Assembly: GCF_003611735.1 (NCBI RefSeq)
Contig: NZ_RAWG01000043.1
Location: forward strand, 1-43,901
Source: Corallococcus sicarius
GTDB taxonomy: Bacteria; Myxococcota; Myxococcia; Myxococcales; Myxococcaceae
Reading direction: 5' to 3'
Length of the DNA stretch: 43,901 nucleotides
The notes beneath the pieces were generated by a model, which was given only the letters and a program-made list of their open reading frames with translations, did not search any database and was not told the origin of the DNA. A program made the position numbers and the translations under genes. The first letter of the stretch is position 1. Each line of letters begins with the position of its first letter. Shown in pieces: positions 25,305 through 33,803 of the stretch.

Positions 25305-27449
25305 TTACCAGACCTCACAGCGATTCGCAGCGGGAGCGACCATCTTCGTTCCCTGCTGGCAGGAAAACGCCTGCTGGAACTGCGGCAGGTTCGTCACCGG
25401 ACCATTGACGCGCAGGAACGCGGGCGCATGTGAGTCCGTCAGCGCCCGCTGCCTCGCCGCTTCGTTACGAATCTTCGAGCACCACGATTGCGCGTGCGCG
25501 AGGAAGAACTGCTGGCCCGGGGTGAAGCGGTAGGACGTCGCCTTCGCCGCCTGGTCCGGGTGCTTCGCCAGGTACGCCTCCATCGCCGCGTACGCCAGCT
25601 TGAGGCCGCCCAGGTCCGCCACGTTCTCGCCCAGCGTGAGCCGGCCGTTCACCTTCACCTCGTCCACCGCCGTGTAGCCGTCGTACTGATTCCGCACGCA
25701 CGCCACGCGCTCGCGGAAGGCCTTGTCGGACGCCGGGGTCCACCACGTGCGCAGGTTGCCCTCCGCGTCGAACTGGCGGCCCTCGTCGTCGAAGCCGTGG
25801 GTGATTTCGTGGCCCACCACCATGCCCATGGCGCCGAAGTTCACCGGCGCGGTCGCCTCCCGGTTGAAGAAGGGCGGCTGGAGGATGCCCGCGGGGAAGG
25901 CGATCTCGTTGGTGGCCGCGTTGTAGTAGGCGTTCACCGTGGGCGGCGACATGAACCACTCGGTGGGGTCCACCGGCTGGCCCACCTTGCGCAGCTTGCG
26001 CGCCTGTTCGAACGCATCCGCCGCCAGGTAGCTGTCCAGGAACGAGTCGCGCCGGATTTCCAGGCCGTCATAGCGGCGCCACTGGTCCGGGTAGCCAATC
26101 TTGTTGGTGATCTTCCGCACCTTCACCAGCGCCTGCGCCTTGGTCTCCGCGTCCATCCACTTCAGCGTGTCCAGGTTGCGCTCGAAGGACTGCTCAATCT
26201 GCTGGACCATGTCCAGGGTGGTGGCCTTGCCCTCGGCGCCGAAGGTGCGCGCGATGAAGGGCTTGGCGAGCGCGTGCGGCAGCGCGTCGTCGGTGACCTC
26301 CACGCACTTCTTCCAGCGCGCCAGGTCCACCTTCGCGCCGGTGAGGACGGAGGACTCGAAGCGGAAGAACTCGTCGCGCACCGCCTTGGGCAGCGTCGTC
26401 TGCACCTCCTTCACGAAGTGATAGGAGAGGTACGGGCCCATGTCGGAGGGCCGCTGCTGGCGCACCAGCGCGGACACCTCCGCGAAGAACTTCGGCTGCG
26501 TCACGTTGAGCGCGTCGCCCGGGGGCAGGCCCACCTCCGCGAAGTAGGTGTCCCACTGGAAGGCGGGCGCCAGCTTCTTGAGGCCCTGGCGCTCCAGCCG
26601 GTGGTAGACCTTCTCCGGCTCGCGCGTCTCCTCCTTGGGGAGCGCCGCGGTGGCGAGCCGCGTCTCGATGGCGAGGATGCCCGTGGCCTTGCGGCTGGCG
26701 ACGAAGGGCGCGTCACCCAGCAGTTCGAAGACCTTCTGCACGTGCGCCTGGTAGACGGCGCGGGCCTCGCGCATCTTCAGGTCGGGCTTCAGGTAGTAGT
26801 CGCGGTCCGGCAGGCCCATGCCGCCCGTGCCCACCACGGCGATGACCTTCGTCGAGTCCTTCTGGTCCTGATCCGAGTACACCTTGAAGAGGGCCTGCAC
26901 GTCGCGCGCGTGCAGCCACGCCACCGCCTTCGCCACGTCCTGCGGGCTCTTGAGCCCGGTGAGCTTCGACAGGTACGTGCGCAGGACGGGCAGCGACTGC
27001 TCCAGCTTCGGCTCGTCCATGCAGGCGCCGTAGTAGTCACCCAGCAGCTTCTCCTCCGGCGTGCCCTCACCCTTGCCTTCCGCGATGCCGGTGAGGATGT
27101 CGCGCAGCACGGTCTGGTTGCGCTCGGCCACGGTCTCGAAGCCGCGGCTCCAGCGCGCGCGCTCGGGGGGGATCTCCGTGGTCTTCAGCCAGCCGCCACA
27201 GGCGTAGGCGTAGAAGTCCTCACAGGGGTTCGCGGACGGATCCATCACCGCGGCGTCCAGGCCGGGCGGCATCGCGCGCTCGCCCGGGGGCACGGCGGCG
27301 GCGGCCGGGGTGGACTGCTGCGCGGCCGGCGCTGAGGCGGTGGCGGCCACAGGAGGGGTGGAGGCCCGGGAAGGCTCAGGGGTGGGCTCCGCCGTCTTGC
27401 AGGCGGCGCCAAGGACACAGGAGGCAGCGAACAGGGCCAGTCGCTTCAC
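25305..27449 (-). CDS. M13-family zinc metallopeptidase lipoprotein
   Basis: A 714-residue peptidase of the neprilysin/PepO family. HEITH supplies H547, E548 and H551, and ENVADLGG supplies E608 (third zinc ligand) and D612. The NAYYNA..NEIAFPAGILQPPFF substrate-strand motif precedes them. The N-terminus has a lipobox (VLGAAC) followed by a Thr/Pro/Ala-rich linker, so it is probably anchored in the envelope facing the periplasm or outside, cutting oligopeptides. GTG at 27449 is chosen because GGAG lies about 8 bases before it and the signal peptide then starts properly; a TTG at 27470 would add seven residues. Confidence 0.95.
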   Translation of the reverse strand: MKRLALFAASCVLGAACKTAEPTPEPSRASTPPVAATASAPAAQQSTPAAAAVPPGERAMPPGLDAAVMDPSANPCEDFYAYACGGWLKTTEIPPERARWSRGFETVAERNQTVLRDILTGIAEGKGEGTPEEKLLGDYYGACMDEPKLEQSLPVLRTYLSKLTGLKSPQDVAKAVAWLHARDVQALFKVYSDQDQKDSTKVIAVVGTGGMGLPDRDYYLKPDLKMREARAVYQAHVQKVFELLGDAPFVASRKATGILAIETRLATAALPKEETREPEKVYHRLERQGLKKLAPAFQWDTYFAEVGLPPGDALNVTQPKFFAEVSALVRQQRPSDMGPYLSYHFVKEVQTTLPKAVRDEFFRFESSVLTGAKVDLARWKKCVEVTDDALPHALAKPFIARTFGAEGKATTLDMVQQIEQSFERNLDTLKWMDAETKAQALVKVRKITNKIGYPDQWRRYDGLEIRRDSFLDSYLAADAFEQARKLRKVGQPVDPTEWFMSPPTVNAYYNAATNEIAFPAGILQPPFFNREATAPVNFGAMGMVVGHEITHGFDDEGRQFDAEGNLRTWWTPASDKAFRERVACVRNQYDGYTAVDEVKVNGRLTLGENVADLGGLKLAYAAMEAYLAKHPDQAAKATSYRFTPGQQFFLAHAQSWCSKIRNEAARQRALTDSHAPAFLRVNGPVTNLPQFQQAFSCQQGTKMVAPAANRCEVW

Positions 27450-27597
27450 AACGTTCTCCAGCACGAACAAGGGGTGGGGTCGTCTCGGCGCGCATCAACG
27501 CCCGACCTGCCAGGGCATTCCAGCGTCAACTGCAGGCCAGCGGCCCTGACGCCCCGCGCTGTCCACCACTGAAGCAATGGGGCGAAGAAACGACGAC

Positions 27598-27640
27598 GCC
27601 CCGCGGAGGGGCCCTCCGGGAAGGAGGGACCTCGCGGGGC
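27598..27640 (-). terminator. Hairpin downstream of the chalcone-isomerase-fold gene
   Basis: GCCCCGCG and CGCGGGGC form an 8-bp outer stem, with a further GGGCCCTCC/GGAGGG-type inner pairing. On the minus strand it is followed by GTCGTCGTTTCTT, a modest U-rich run. The remaining part of the 27450-27671 gap shows only the leader of the M13 gene. Confidence 0.6.
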
Positions 27641-27671
27641 GCAGGCCGCAAGACGGGTCAGGCGGGGTGCG

Positions 27672-28235
27672 TCAGTCTTCCTTGCCCAGCATCCCGTCGC
27701 GGAGGCCACCGTCCACGGGGTCCTTGCCCAGCCACACGGAGAAGAGGGCGTCCGCGAAGTCCTTGCCCTCCACGTCGATGGCCGGACCGCCCTTGGTCTG
27801 CACGTTGGTGCCCTTGCCGGGGATGTAGGTGAGGATCAGCTCCTCGCCTTCCTTGATCTCCGCGGGGATGGCGGCCTTGAAGGTGTCCAGGCGGGCCTGG
27901 AGCTTGGGCAGGTTGGCGCCCGCGTTCTTCTTGAAGCCGTTCTCGATGGCCTCGGTGATCTGGTCCTTCTTGAGGTCGCGCTTCATGAACATGCGCACGC
28001 GCTTGATCTCATCCGCGGCGAGAATCTGGGCGGCGTCCTTCGACGGCGTCTCCACGTACAGGCCCACGGTGTAGACCTTGAAGATGGCCTTCTTGCGCAG
28101 GCCGACGCCGTTGAGCTTGAGCTCCTTGCCATTCACCGTGGCGGTGTCCGGGTACTTCACCCCGGCGATGTCCTTGGCCATGACGGGCGCGGCGAGCGTC
28201 AGGGACAGCAGCACGGCGGTCAGCGTCTTCTTCAT
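27672..28235 (-). CDS. Exported chalcone-isomerase-fold protein
   Basis: A 187-residue protein with signal peptide MKKTLTAVLLSLTLAAPVMA, then the bacterial chalcone-isomerase-like domain: GVKYPDTATVNGKELKLNGVG, LRKKAIFKVYTVGLYVETPS, ADEIKRVRMFMKRDLKK, ILTYIPGKGTNVQ, FADALFSVWLGKDPVD. Bacterial members are periplasmic, mostly non-enzymatic and thought to bind fatty acids or other lipids. GGAGG precedes the ATG. It is 40 bases downstream of no gene on its own strand except serC, whose stop lies at 28276, so it starts as the gene after serC runs toward it on the same strand; co-transcription is possible. Confidence 0.85.
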   Translation of the reverse strand: MKKTLTAVLLSLTLAAPVMAKDIAGVKYPDTATVNGKELKLNGVGLRKKAIFKVYTVGLYVETPSKDAAQILAADEIKRVRMFMKRDLKKDQITEAIENGFKKNAGANLPKLQARLDTFKAAIPAEIKEGEELILTYIPGKGTNVQTKGGPAIDVEGKDFADALFSVWLGKDPVDGGLRDGMLGKED

Positions 28236-28275
28236 GGAATGCCTCCAGGTTGTTCTGCGCAATGTCGACGTGAGC

Positions 28276-29364
28276 CTACCCGTGCATCTTCACGAAGTGA
28301 TCCATGAAGGACGTCAGCGTTTTGACGTCCTGCGGCGAAACCGCGTTGTACATCGACACGCGGATGCCGCCGGCGGTGCGGTGGCCCTTGAGTCCCACCA
28401 TCTGCGCCTGCTTCGCCTGCGCGACAAAGGCCGCATCCAGCTCCTCGGTGGGAAGGTGGAAGACGACGTTCATCACTGAACGGGACTCGCGCTCCACGGG
28501 GGCCCGGTAGAAGCCGGCGTTGCGGTCGATGGCGCCGTAGAGCAGGTCCGCCTTCTCGCGGTTGCGCTGCTCCAGCGCGGGCAGGCCGCCCAGCTCCTTC
28601 GCCCACGCGAGCACGTTGCGCACCAGGTAGATGGCGAGCGTGGGGGGCGTGTTGTAGAGCGAGTGGTTCTCCGAGTGGGTCGTGTAGCGGAAGTACTTGG
28701 GGATGTCCTTGCGGCCCTTCGCGAGGAAGTCCTTCGCCGCGATGATCAGCGTGACGCCGGAGGGCCCCAGGTTCTTCTGCGCGCCCGCGTAGATGAACGC
28801 GAAGCGGCTCACGTCGGTGGGCCGCCAGAGGAAGTCGGAGCTCATGTCCGCCACCAGCGGCACGCTCCCCACGTCCGGGAAGGTGTGCCACTGCGAGCCG
28901 AAGATGGTGTTGTTGCTCGTCAGGTGCACGTAGGCGGCGCGGGGGTCGAGCTGCAGCTCGGACTGCTTGGGGACGCGCTGGTAGCGCTTGTCCGCCTGCA
29001 CGGTGGTGGCCGCGACGCGGGGCGTGCCGAAGAACTTCGCCTCGTCCAGGGCCTTCTCGCTCCAGACGCCCGTCATCAGGTAGTCGGCGGAGGCGCCCGG
29101 CGACAGGAAGTTCATGGGCACCTGGGCGAACTGCTGGGACGCGCCGCCGGTGAGGAACAGGACCTCGTGCGTGGACGGGATGCCCAGCAGCTCCGTGAGC
29201 AGCGCGATGGCCTCGTCGTGGACGCCCTCGTAGTCCTTGCCCCGGTGGCTGTGCTCCATGATGGACATGCCCGTGCCGTGGAAGTCGAGCAGCTCATCCC
29301 GGGCCTGCTCGAGGGCTGGCAGGGGCAGACCGGCGGGGCCGGCGTTGAAGTTGATGACGCGCAT
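28276..29364 (-). CDS. serC: Phosphoserine aminotransferase
   Basis: SerC converts 3-phosphohydroxypyruvate and glutamate to phosphoserine in serine synthesis and also acts in pyridoxal phosphate synthesis. The 362 residues match the family; the N-terminus [14 protein letters not shown] is diagnostic, and K197 in [12 protein letters not shown] forms the PLP Schiff base. [15 protein letters not shown] binds the cofactor phosphate, and [14 protein letters not shown] is the conserved C-terminal substrate-binding segment. The ATG at 29364 is chosen over an upstream in-frame start because the family begins there and GAGG precedes it. Confidence 0.97.
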   Translation of the reverse strand: MRVINFNAGPAGLPLPALEQARDELLDFHGTGMSIMEHSHRGKDYEGVHDEAIALLTELLGIPSTHEVLFLTGGASQQFAQVPMNFLSPGASADYLMTGVWSEKALDEAKFFGTPRVAATTVQADKRYQRVPKQSELQLDPRAAYVHLTSNNTIFGSQWHTFPDVGSVPLVADMSSDFLWRPTDVSRFAFIYAGAQKNLGPSGVTLIIAAKDFLAKGRKDIPKYFRYTTHSENHSLYNTPPTLAIYLVRNVLAWAKELGGLPALEQRNREKADLLYGAIDRNAGFYRAPVERESRSVMNVVFHLPTEELDAAFVAQAKQAQMVGLKGHRTAGGIRVSMYNAVSPQDVKTLTSFMDHFVKMHG

Positions 29365-29496
29365 GGCGGGGACCTCACGGTGGGAAACGACGTCCCCCAT
29401 TCTTCTCCCCGACCGGGCCCCCGAGGCCAGCGCGAAGCGTCATGCCCGCCTGCCTCCTGTTGGAAATCTCCGATGGCGGATCCGCCCTCCTCCGCC

Positions 29497-30225
29497 CTAC
29501 CCCGCGGGCCGCAGCACCAGTCCGTCCACCGCGAAGCGCACCACCTCCGCGTGGACGGCCGTCGCGGCCATGCCGGTGGCCTGGGCGACCGCGTCCTCGG
29601 ACAGGCCCTCCACGGCCATCTTCAGCACCAGCAGCGCGGGCGGTGTGGCCTCCATGTAGAAAGTGACGAGCCGCTCCGGATGGCGCCACAGCAGCGCCAG
29701 CTCGTCACCGGCCACAGGGCCAGCGCCACGGTCCTGCGAGCGCACGTACGCACAGAGCCGATAGGGCTGCTCCAGCACGGCCAGCGTGGGGTTCGGCGTG
29801 AGCTGCTCCACGCGCTCCGGGATGACCTCCTCGGAGGCGAACACCGCGAAGTCCGTCCACTCGAAGCGCGCCAGCGCGGGCAGGAACGGCGGCAGCGCCT
29901 TCTGCCCGGCGGCCTCCGCGACGAAGGGCGCGAAGCCCTCGCCCAGCCGGTTGAGTTCGTGGTGCCGCGCGGGCCGCGTGCGCGTGTAGCCCTCCACCAG
30001 CGCGTCCCACGCCTCGGCCGTCAGCGCCTGGCGCGTGAGCGGGAAGAGCTTCTCCAGCGTGGAGCGCACGTGGCCGCGCACGAACTGGCCGTAGAGCGCC
30101 ATGCGCTCGGGCGCGACCTCCCAGCCCGGGTGCGCCGCGGACAGCTTCGACAATCCCTCCGCGCCGTGCGGCCCCGCGAGGTACGCATCCATGCTGTCGA
30201 AGAAGTGCTTCAGCGCGGGCTTCAT
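29497..30225 (-). CDS. DUF2063 partner protein of an MNIO enzyme (BufC/HvfC-like)
   Basis: A 242-residue protein with the DUF2063 N-terminal domain: MKPALKHFFDSMDAYL, RMALYGQFVRGHVRSTLEKLFPLTRQALTAEAWDALVEGY, and FLPALARFEWTDFAVF. In bufferin and HvfA-type systems this protein partners the MNIO enzyme, probably helping to present the precursor peptide. The C-terminal part has a winged-helix-like LSEDAVAQATGMAATAVHAEVVRFAVDGLVL. It overlaps the MNIO gene by 4 bases (ATGA), so the two are made together. The upstream frame is shadow. Membership in a RiPP operon is inferred from the neighbouring enzyme and small Cys peptide. Confidence 0.85.
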   Translation of the reverse strand: MKPALKHFFDSMDAYLAGPHGAEGLSKLSAAHPGWEVAPERMALYGQFVRGHVRSTLEKLFPLTRQALTAEAWDALVEGYTRTRPARHHELNRLGEGFAPFVAEAAGQKALPPFLPALARFEWTDFAVFASEEVIPERVEQLTPNPTLAVLEQPYRLCAYVRSQDRGAGPVAGDELALLWRHPERLVTFYMEATPPALLVLKMAVEGLSEDAVAQATGMAATAVHAEVVRFAVDGLVLRPAG

Positions 30226-31067
30226 CGCGACACCTCCGCGAGCACGCTCCGCGCCTGATCCGCTTCGTCCAGGACGGCGTCCAGCGACGGGATGGCCTGA
30301 TCCCACTCAATCAGCGTGGACACCGGGCCGGTGCGCTCCAGCGTGTAGCGGTACAGCGCCCACACGTCGTCGCAGACGCGGTCGCCGTGCGTGTCGATGA
30401 GCACGCGCTCGCCCACGTCATGGCCGGCCAGGTGCACCTGCACCACGCGCTCCAGCGGCAGCGCGTCCACGAAGGCGCGCGGGTCATAGCCGTGGTTCTT
30501 CGCGTTGACCCAGACGTTGTTCACGTCCAGGAGCAGCCCGCAGTCCGCGCCCTCCACCACCTGGCGCAGGAAGTCCGCCTCCTGGAGCGTGCCGCCCGGC
30601 ATGGCCGCGTAGTAGCTGGGGTTCTCCAGCAGGAAGGGCCGCTCCACGCGCGCCATCACCTCGCGCACGCGCGGCACCACGTGCTCCACCGCCTCCTCCG
30701 TGAAGGGCAGCGGCAACAGGTCATGCAGGTGCACGCCGCCCAGGCGCGAGTAGCAGAGGTGATCCGAGAAGAACGGCGCATCCAGGCGCTTCACCAGCCC
30801 GGCGAGCCGCGTGACGTAGTCGTCGTCCAGCGCGTCCGGCCCGCCGATGTTGAGCCCCACGCCGTGCGGCAGGAGCGTCCAGCGCTCGCGGCACGCGTCC
30901 AGCGCTCGCTGGGGGCGGCCACCCAGCGACAGGAAGTTCTCCGGGATGATCTCCACCCAGTCCAGCGCGCGGGCGGTGCGCGGCAGCGCTTCGTAGAAGT
31001 CGCGGCGCAGTCCGATGCCCGCCCCCAGCGGCTTCAACCCATGGCGGTGTGAATAGCGGGGCGACAT
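30222..31067 (-). CDS. MNIO-family (DUF692) multinuclear iron enzyme (BufB/HvfB-like)
   Basis: A 281-residue TIM-barrel protein of the DUF692 family, now named MNIO (multinuclear non-heme iron-dependent oxidative enzymes). Expected metal-ligand segments are visible: EIIPENFL, FFSDHLCYS, FLLENPSYY, CGLLLDVNNVWVNAKNHG, VVQVHLAGHD and LIDTHGDRV. MNIOs convert Cys or nearby residues of ribosomal peptides to oxazolone/thioamide, thiooxazole or similar groups. The family start MSPRYSHRHGLKPLGAGIGL fits the ATG at 31067. The DUF2063 gene follows with an ATGA overlap and the small Cys-containing peptide lies upstream, so the operon order is precursor, enzyme, partner. Confidence 0.92.
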   Translation of the reverse strand: MSPRYSHRHGLKPLGAGIGLRRDFYEALPRTARALDWVEIIPENFLSLGGRPQRALDACRERWTLLPHGVGLNIGGPDALDDDYVTRLAGLVKRLDAPFFSDHLCYSRLGGVHLHDLLPLPFTEEAVEHVVPRVREVMARVERPFLLENPSYYAAMPGGTLQEADFLRQVVEGADCGLLLDVNNVWVNAKNHGYDPRAFVDALPLERVVQVHLAGHDVGERVLIDTHGDRVCDDVWALYRYTLERTGPVSTLIEWDQAIPSLDAVLDEADQARSVLAEVSR

Positions 31068-31104
31068 GCGAAGGGACCTCCGGGCGGAGCCGCGCGCGGG
31101 CGGG

Positions 31105-31148
31105 GTGAAAACAACACGGGCGGCAGGAAGGAGTCTTCCCACCGCCCG
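31105..31148 (-). terminator. Attenuator-like hairpin between precursor and MNIO gene
   Basis: Arms at 31117-31130 and 31135-31148 pair over 14 positions with a 4-base loop. In minus-strand RNA the two imperfect positions are G-U wobbles, whereas in plus-strand RNA they are mismatches (C-A, A-C), so the fold is built for the minus strand. GTGTTGTTTT follows on that strand, as in an intrinsic terminator. Partial read-through would give much precursor and little enzyme. Confidence 0.65.
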
Positions 31149-31156
31149 CGAGCAAG

Positions 31157-31183
31157 GGAGGGACCCGACCTTCCGGGCCCTCC
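31157..31183 (-). promoter_or_regulatory. Second hairpin in the precursor-MNIO gap
   Basis: GGAGGG pairs with CCCTCC and, after one bulged base, CCCG pairs with CGGG around a 6-base loop. It starts 12 bases after the precursor stop and has no U-tract. It may protect the precursor mRNA 3' end from exonucleases. Confidence 0.5.
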
Positions 31184-31194
31184 GCTGGCGATGC

Positions 31195-31437
31195 CTACTT
31201 CTTGTGGCTGCAGGAACCGGAGCCGCAGCTGCCCTCGGCGCCCTTCTCCGGGGTGGCGGCGGGCTGCGTGGCCTCGGTGCCCTGCGCCTCGGCGGGCTTC
31301 GCGCTGCAGTTGGCCTCGGCGGCCTTCTCGGACGAGGCGGCCTGCGTGCCCTCCGCGGCCTTGTTCGAGGCACAGCCGGTGGCCAGCGCGCCGAGGGAGA
31401 GGGTGCCGACAACCGCTGCAAGGGCCTTGACGTTCAT
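31195..31437 (-). CDS. Small exported Cys-containing peptide, putative HvfA/bufferin-type RiPP precursor
   Basis: An 80-residue protein. Residues 1-22 are an export signal (VKALAAVVGTLSLGALATGC) with Cys22 at a lipobox-like position. The mature part is Ala/Glu/Lys-rich and low complexity, with Cys44 and a C-terminal core AEGSCGSGSCSHKK holding Cys71 and Cys76. The EGSCG at 68-72 resembles the EGKCG core motifs of HvfA precursors; cysteines in such cores are the residues modified by MNIO enzymes. The gene is immediately upstream of an MNIO and a DUF2063 gene on the same strand. Known relatives bind or sequester metals such as copper. Precursor identity is inferred from motif and context. An ordinary lipoprotein remains the alternative. 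Confidence 0.75.
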   Translation of the reverse strand: MNVKALAAVVGTLSLGALATGCASNKAAEGTQAASSEKAAEANCSAKPAEAQGTEATQPAATPEKGAEGSCGSGSCSHKK

Positions 31438-31485
31438 GGTGTTGCTTCCTTTCGTACCGCGGGGGGATGACTACGGGAAAAGCGT

Positions 31486-32118
31486 CTACGGCTTGAACTG
31501 CGTGGAGCCCCAGGCGTCGACGGTGACATCCGCCTTCTCGCCCACCTTCAGCACCAGCGCCTCGGTGCGCTGGATGCCGTAGGACTCCAGGGGAAGCTGG
31601 AACTTCGCGCGCACGCGCAGCAATTCACCGGCGGCGCGGTGCTTCGTCTCCGCCGTCTCCTGCAGGTACGTGGCGGTGACCTCCACCGGCTCCTCGCGCG
31701 TCACGCCGTGCACGGTGAAGGAGCCCTTCGCCTTCACCGTCACCGGCTTCGCATTGGCGAGCGGCGCGGGCAGGGCCACGTCCTTGAACTCGAAGATGAT
31801 GTCCGGCGACTTCGCCGCGTCCAGCCAGCGGTCGTTGCGCAGATGTCCGTCGCGCGTGTCGTTGCCCGTCTTGATGGAGACCACCGGGACCTGGAATCGG
31901 CCACTGGCCTTCTGTCCCTTCACCTCCACGCGGCCCTTCACCTGGTTGGACAGGCCGTTGATGACCTCCAGGGGCGCGTCCAGCACGAACATCACCGTGT
32001 CGCGGCCATTGGGGTCGTTGAAGACGAACGTCTTCGCGGCGGCGGGTGCGGGGGTGGGCTCCGCGGCGGTCGCGGGGAGCGACAGGACGGCGGCGAGCAT
32101 CAGGACGCTGCGGAACAT
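31486..32118 (-). CDS. YceI-family periplasmic lipid-binding protein
   Basis: A 210-residue protein with signal peptide MFRSVLMLAAVLSLPATAAE. The YceI lipocalin-like barrel shows NDPNGRDTVMFVLDAPLEVI, GRVEVKGQKASGRFQVPVVSI, the family's TGNDTRDGHLRNDRWLDAAKSPDIIFEFKDV and GSFTVHGVTREEPVEVTATY. YceI proteins bind isoprenoid or quinone-like lipids in the periplasm. It is 48 bases upstream of the small Cys peptide on the same strand, so it is probably the first gene of that operon; whether it serves the metal system is open. Confidence 0.92.
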   Translation of the reverse strand: MFRSVLMLAAVLSLPATAAEPTPAPAAAKTFVFNDPNGRDTVMFVLDAPLEVINGLSNQVKGRVEVKGQKASGRFQVPVVSIKTGNDTRDGHLRNDRWLDAAKSPDIIFEFKDVALPAPLANAKPVTVKAKGSFTVHGVTREEPVEVTATYLQETAETKHRAAGELLRVRAKFQLPLESYGIQRTEALVLKVGEKADVTVDAWGSTQFKP

Positions 32119-32212
32119 GACGGACCTCTTCTACGGATGCCGCGGACCTCGCGGATGCATGCGATACGCGACACCCGCCGGAACGGTTACGGCCCTGCCC
32201 CATTCCCAGTGT

Positions 32213-33643
32213 TCACCCCGCGTCATCCGAGGGCCGTCCACCCTCCACCGCTTCACGCAAGGCGCTCTCCGGGGCAGCGAGCAGCTTGACGCCACCCGGG
32301 TCAATCTGGACTCCAAGACGGTCTAACAAAGTTCCCAGGTCAGAGAAAGCCGGAACTGAGAGCTGGTGGGCGAGCAGCGCGTCGAAGAGGGGCTGCCCTG
32401 CGACGGTGTCCACGGCGGCGCCGAAGCCCGCGAGCGAGGACGTGGAGCCGCGCGTCGCGAGCAGCTCCAGCACGTCGTCCAGGCGCTGCTTCCCCTGCGT
32501 CACGCGCCGCAGCTCCACGTCCAGGAGCAGCGCGAAGTGGGCACCGGTCCAGTAGACGCCCAGCCAGTTGCGCTCCTCCGCGACGACCTCCGCCATGGTG
32601 CGCGAGCCCGCGGCGGACTGACCGCGCGCGAAGCCCTCCGTCAGCTCCTGCCACGCGCGCTCGGCCGTCTGACGTCCGGAGCGGGCGCGGGCGACCTCCG
32701 TGTAGTAGGTGGCCAGCCCCTCGGTGAGCCACGCCACGCGCGGCATCAGCGTGGGGTGCGTCAGGTGCAGCATCTCGTGCACGGCGATCCAGTCGCCGGT
32801 GAAGGACGCGGCGGTGGTGTCCTGGCCCACGAGGATGGAGATGCTGGGGGGAGAGCTTGGCTGGAGCATGCCGAAGAGGGCGGGCTCCGCCTCGCCCGGC
32901 ACGGGCACGACACGCACGGTGATGCGCGGATGCGGGAACGTCTTGCGCACGGTGCCCACCTCGCGCGCGGCCTGCGCGAGCCAGGCGCACACGTCCGCGT
33001 CCGTCAGGTGCGTGAAGTGGCCCAGCAGCGCGACCTCCACGACGGAGGCACCGGCGCGGACTTCGCACCTGCGACCGCCGAAGCCGTGGAAGCCCGAGTC
33101 CACGAGGTCCTCACCGCGCAGGTGATACACGCCCGCGTCGTCCGCGAACCAGGGCAGGAGCGCGTCCGTGCCGGACACGGTGAACTCCACGCGCAGGTCG
33201 GGCGTCACAGAGCGCGGGCGCAGCAGGTAGGCCTTGCCGGCCAGGTGCCACGCGTCCCCTTCCCCCATGCCGGAGAAGAACGCGCGATGGCCGCCCTTCG
33301 CGTGGGACTCCAGCGGGTAGCGGTAGCGCACGAAGCGCGTCCCGGAGGGCACGTGCACCGCGCCGTCATGCACGCGCAGCGAGCGCGCGGAGCCGTCCTC
33401 GCGCCAGGCCCATACGGAGTCCACGCGCTCCGGCTCGCGGAAGAGGAAGTCGCGGGGGGACGACGGCAGCAGGACGATCTCCACGTCCAGGCCCGCTGTG
33501 GGCTCCCGCGTGTACGTGACGTTGTAGCGAAGCGCCGCCACGTCCCGCCGGGGCAGCGAAGGACGCGCGGTGGCGCAGGCCCCCAGGGTGAGCGCGAAGA
33601 GGAGCAGCACCGCGCGAGGCACCCTCGTCTTCAAGCCATCCAC
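32213..33643 (-). CDS. Gluzincin-like metallopeptidase lipoprotein
   Basis: A 476-residue lipoprotein with lipobox LTLGAC near residue 22. A zinc-binding HEMLH gives H289, E290 and H293 (IAVHEMLHLTHP), and WLTEGLATYYTEV 15 residues later gives E308 as third ligand, the gluzincin arrangement of M1/M61-type peptidases and peptidase-MA-like proteins. The N-terminal half is beta-rich (YNVTYTREPTAGLDVEIVLL, YRYPLESHAKGGHRAF) as in M61 glycyl aminopeptidases. The total length fits a short M61-like member. GTG at 33643 is taken as start with an upstream AAAGGCGG; a GTG at 33691 adds 16 residues. Confidence 0.75.
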   Translation of the reverse strand: MDGLKTRVPRAVLLLFALTLGACATARPSLPRRDVAALRYNVTYTREPTAGLDVEIVLLPSSPRDFLFREPERVDSVWAWREDGSARSLRVHDGAVHVPSGTRFVRYRYPLESHAKGGHRAFFSGMGEGDAWHLAGKAYLLRPRSVTPDLRVEFTVSGTDALLPWFADDAGVYHLRGEDLVDSGFHGFGGRRCEVRAGASVVEVALLGHFTHLTDADVCAWLAQAAREVGTVRKTFPHPRITVRVVPVPGEAEPALFGMLQPSSPPSISILVGQDTTAASFTGDWIAVHEMLHLTHPTLMPRVAWLTEGLATYYTEVARARSGRQTAERAWQELTEGFARGQSAAGSRTMAEVVAEERNWLGVYWTGAHFALLLDVELRRVTQGKQRLDDVLELLATRGSTSSLAGFGAAVDTVAGQPLFDALLAHQLSVPAFSDLGTLLDRLGVQIDPGGVKLLAAPESALREAVEGGRPSDDAG

Positions 33644-33803
33644 GCGGCACCGCCTTTTTCGCTGCCCCCGGTCCGGACAAGAGGACCCCACGGCGTACCC
33701 CGTGCCGTCCAGCCCGGAGTGTCAGCACACGGCGATGAGCGTCGGAAGGTGGGCGCCGTACATTGGAGCGGCGCTCAGGCTCGGCTCCGACGCCGCCCTT
33801 CCC

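Noticed and set aside
25488..27335. 615-codon plus-strand frame opposite the M13 peptidase
   Set aside because: The minus strand has HEITH and ENVADLGG; the plus frame is Arg/Leu/His-rich shadow.
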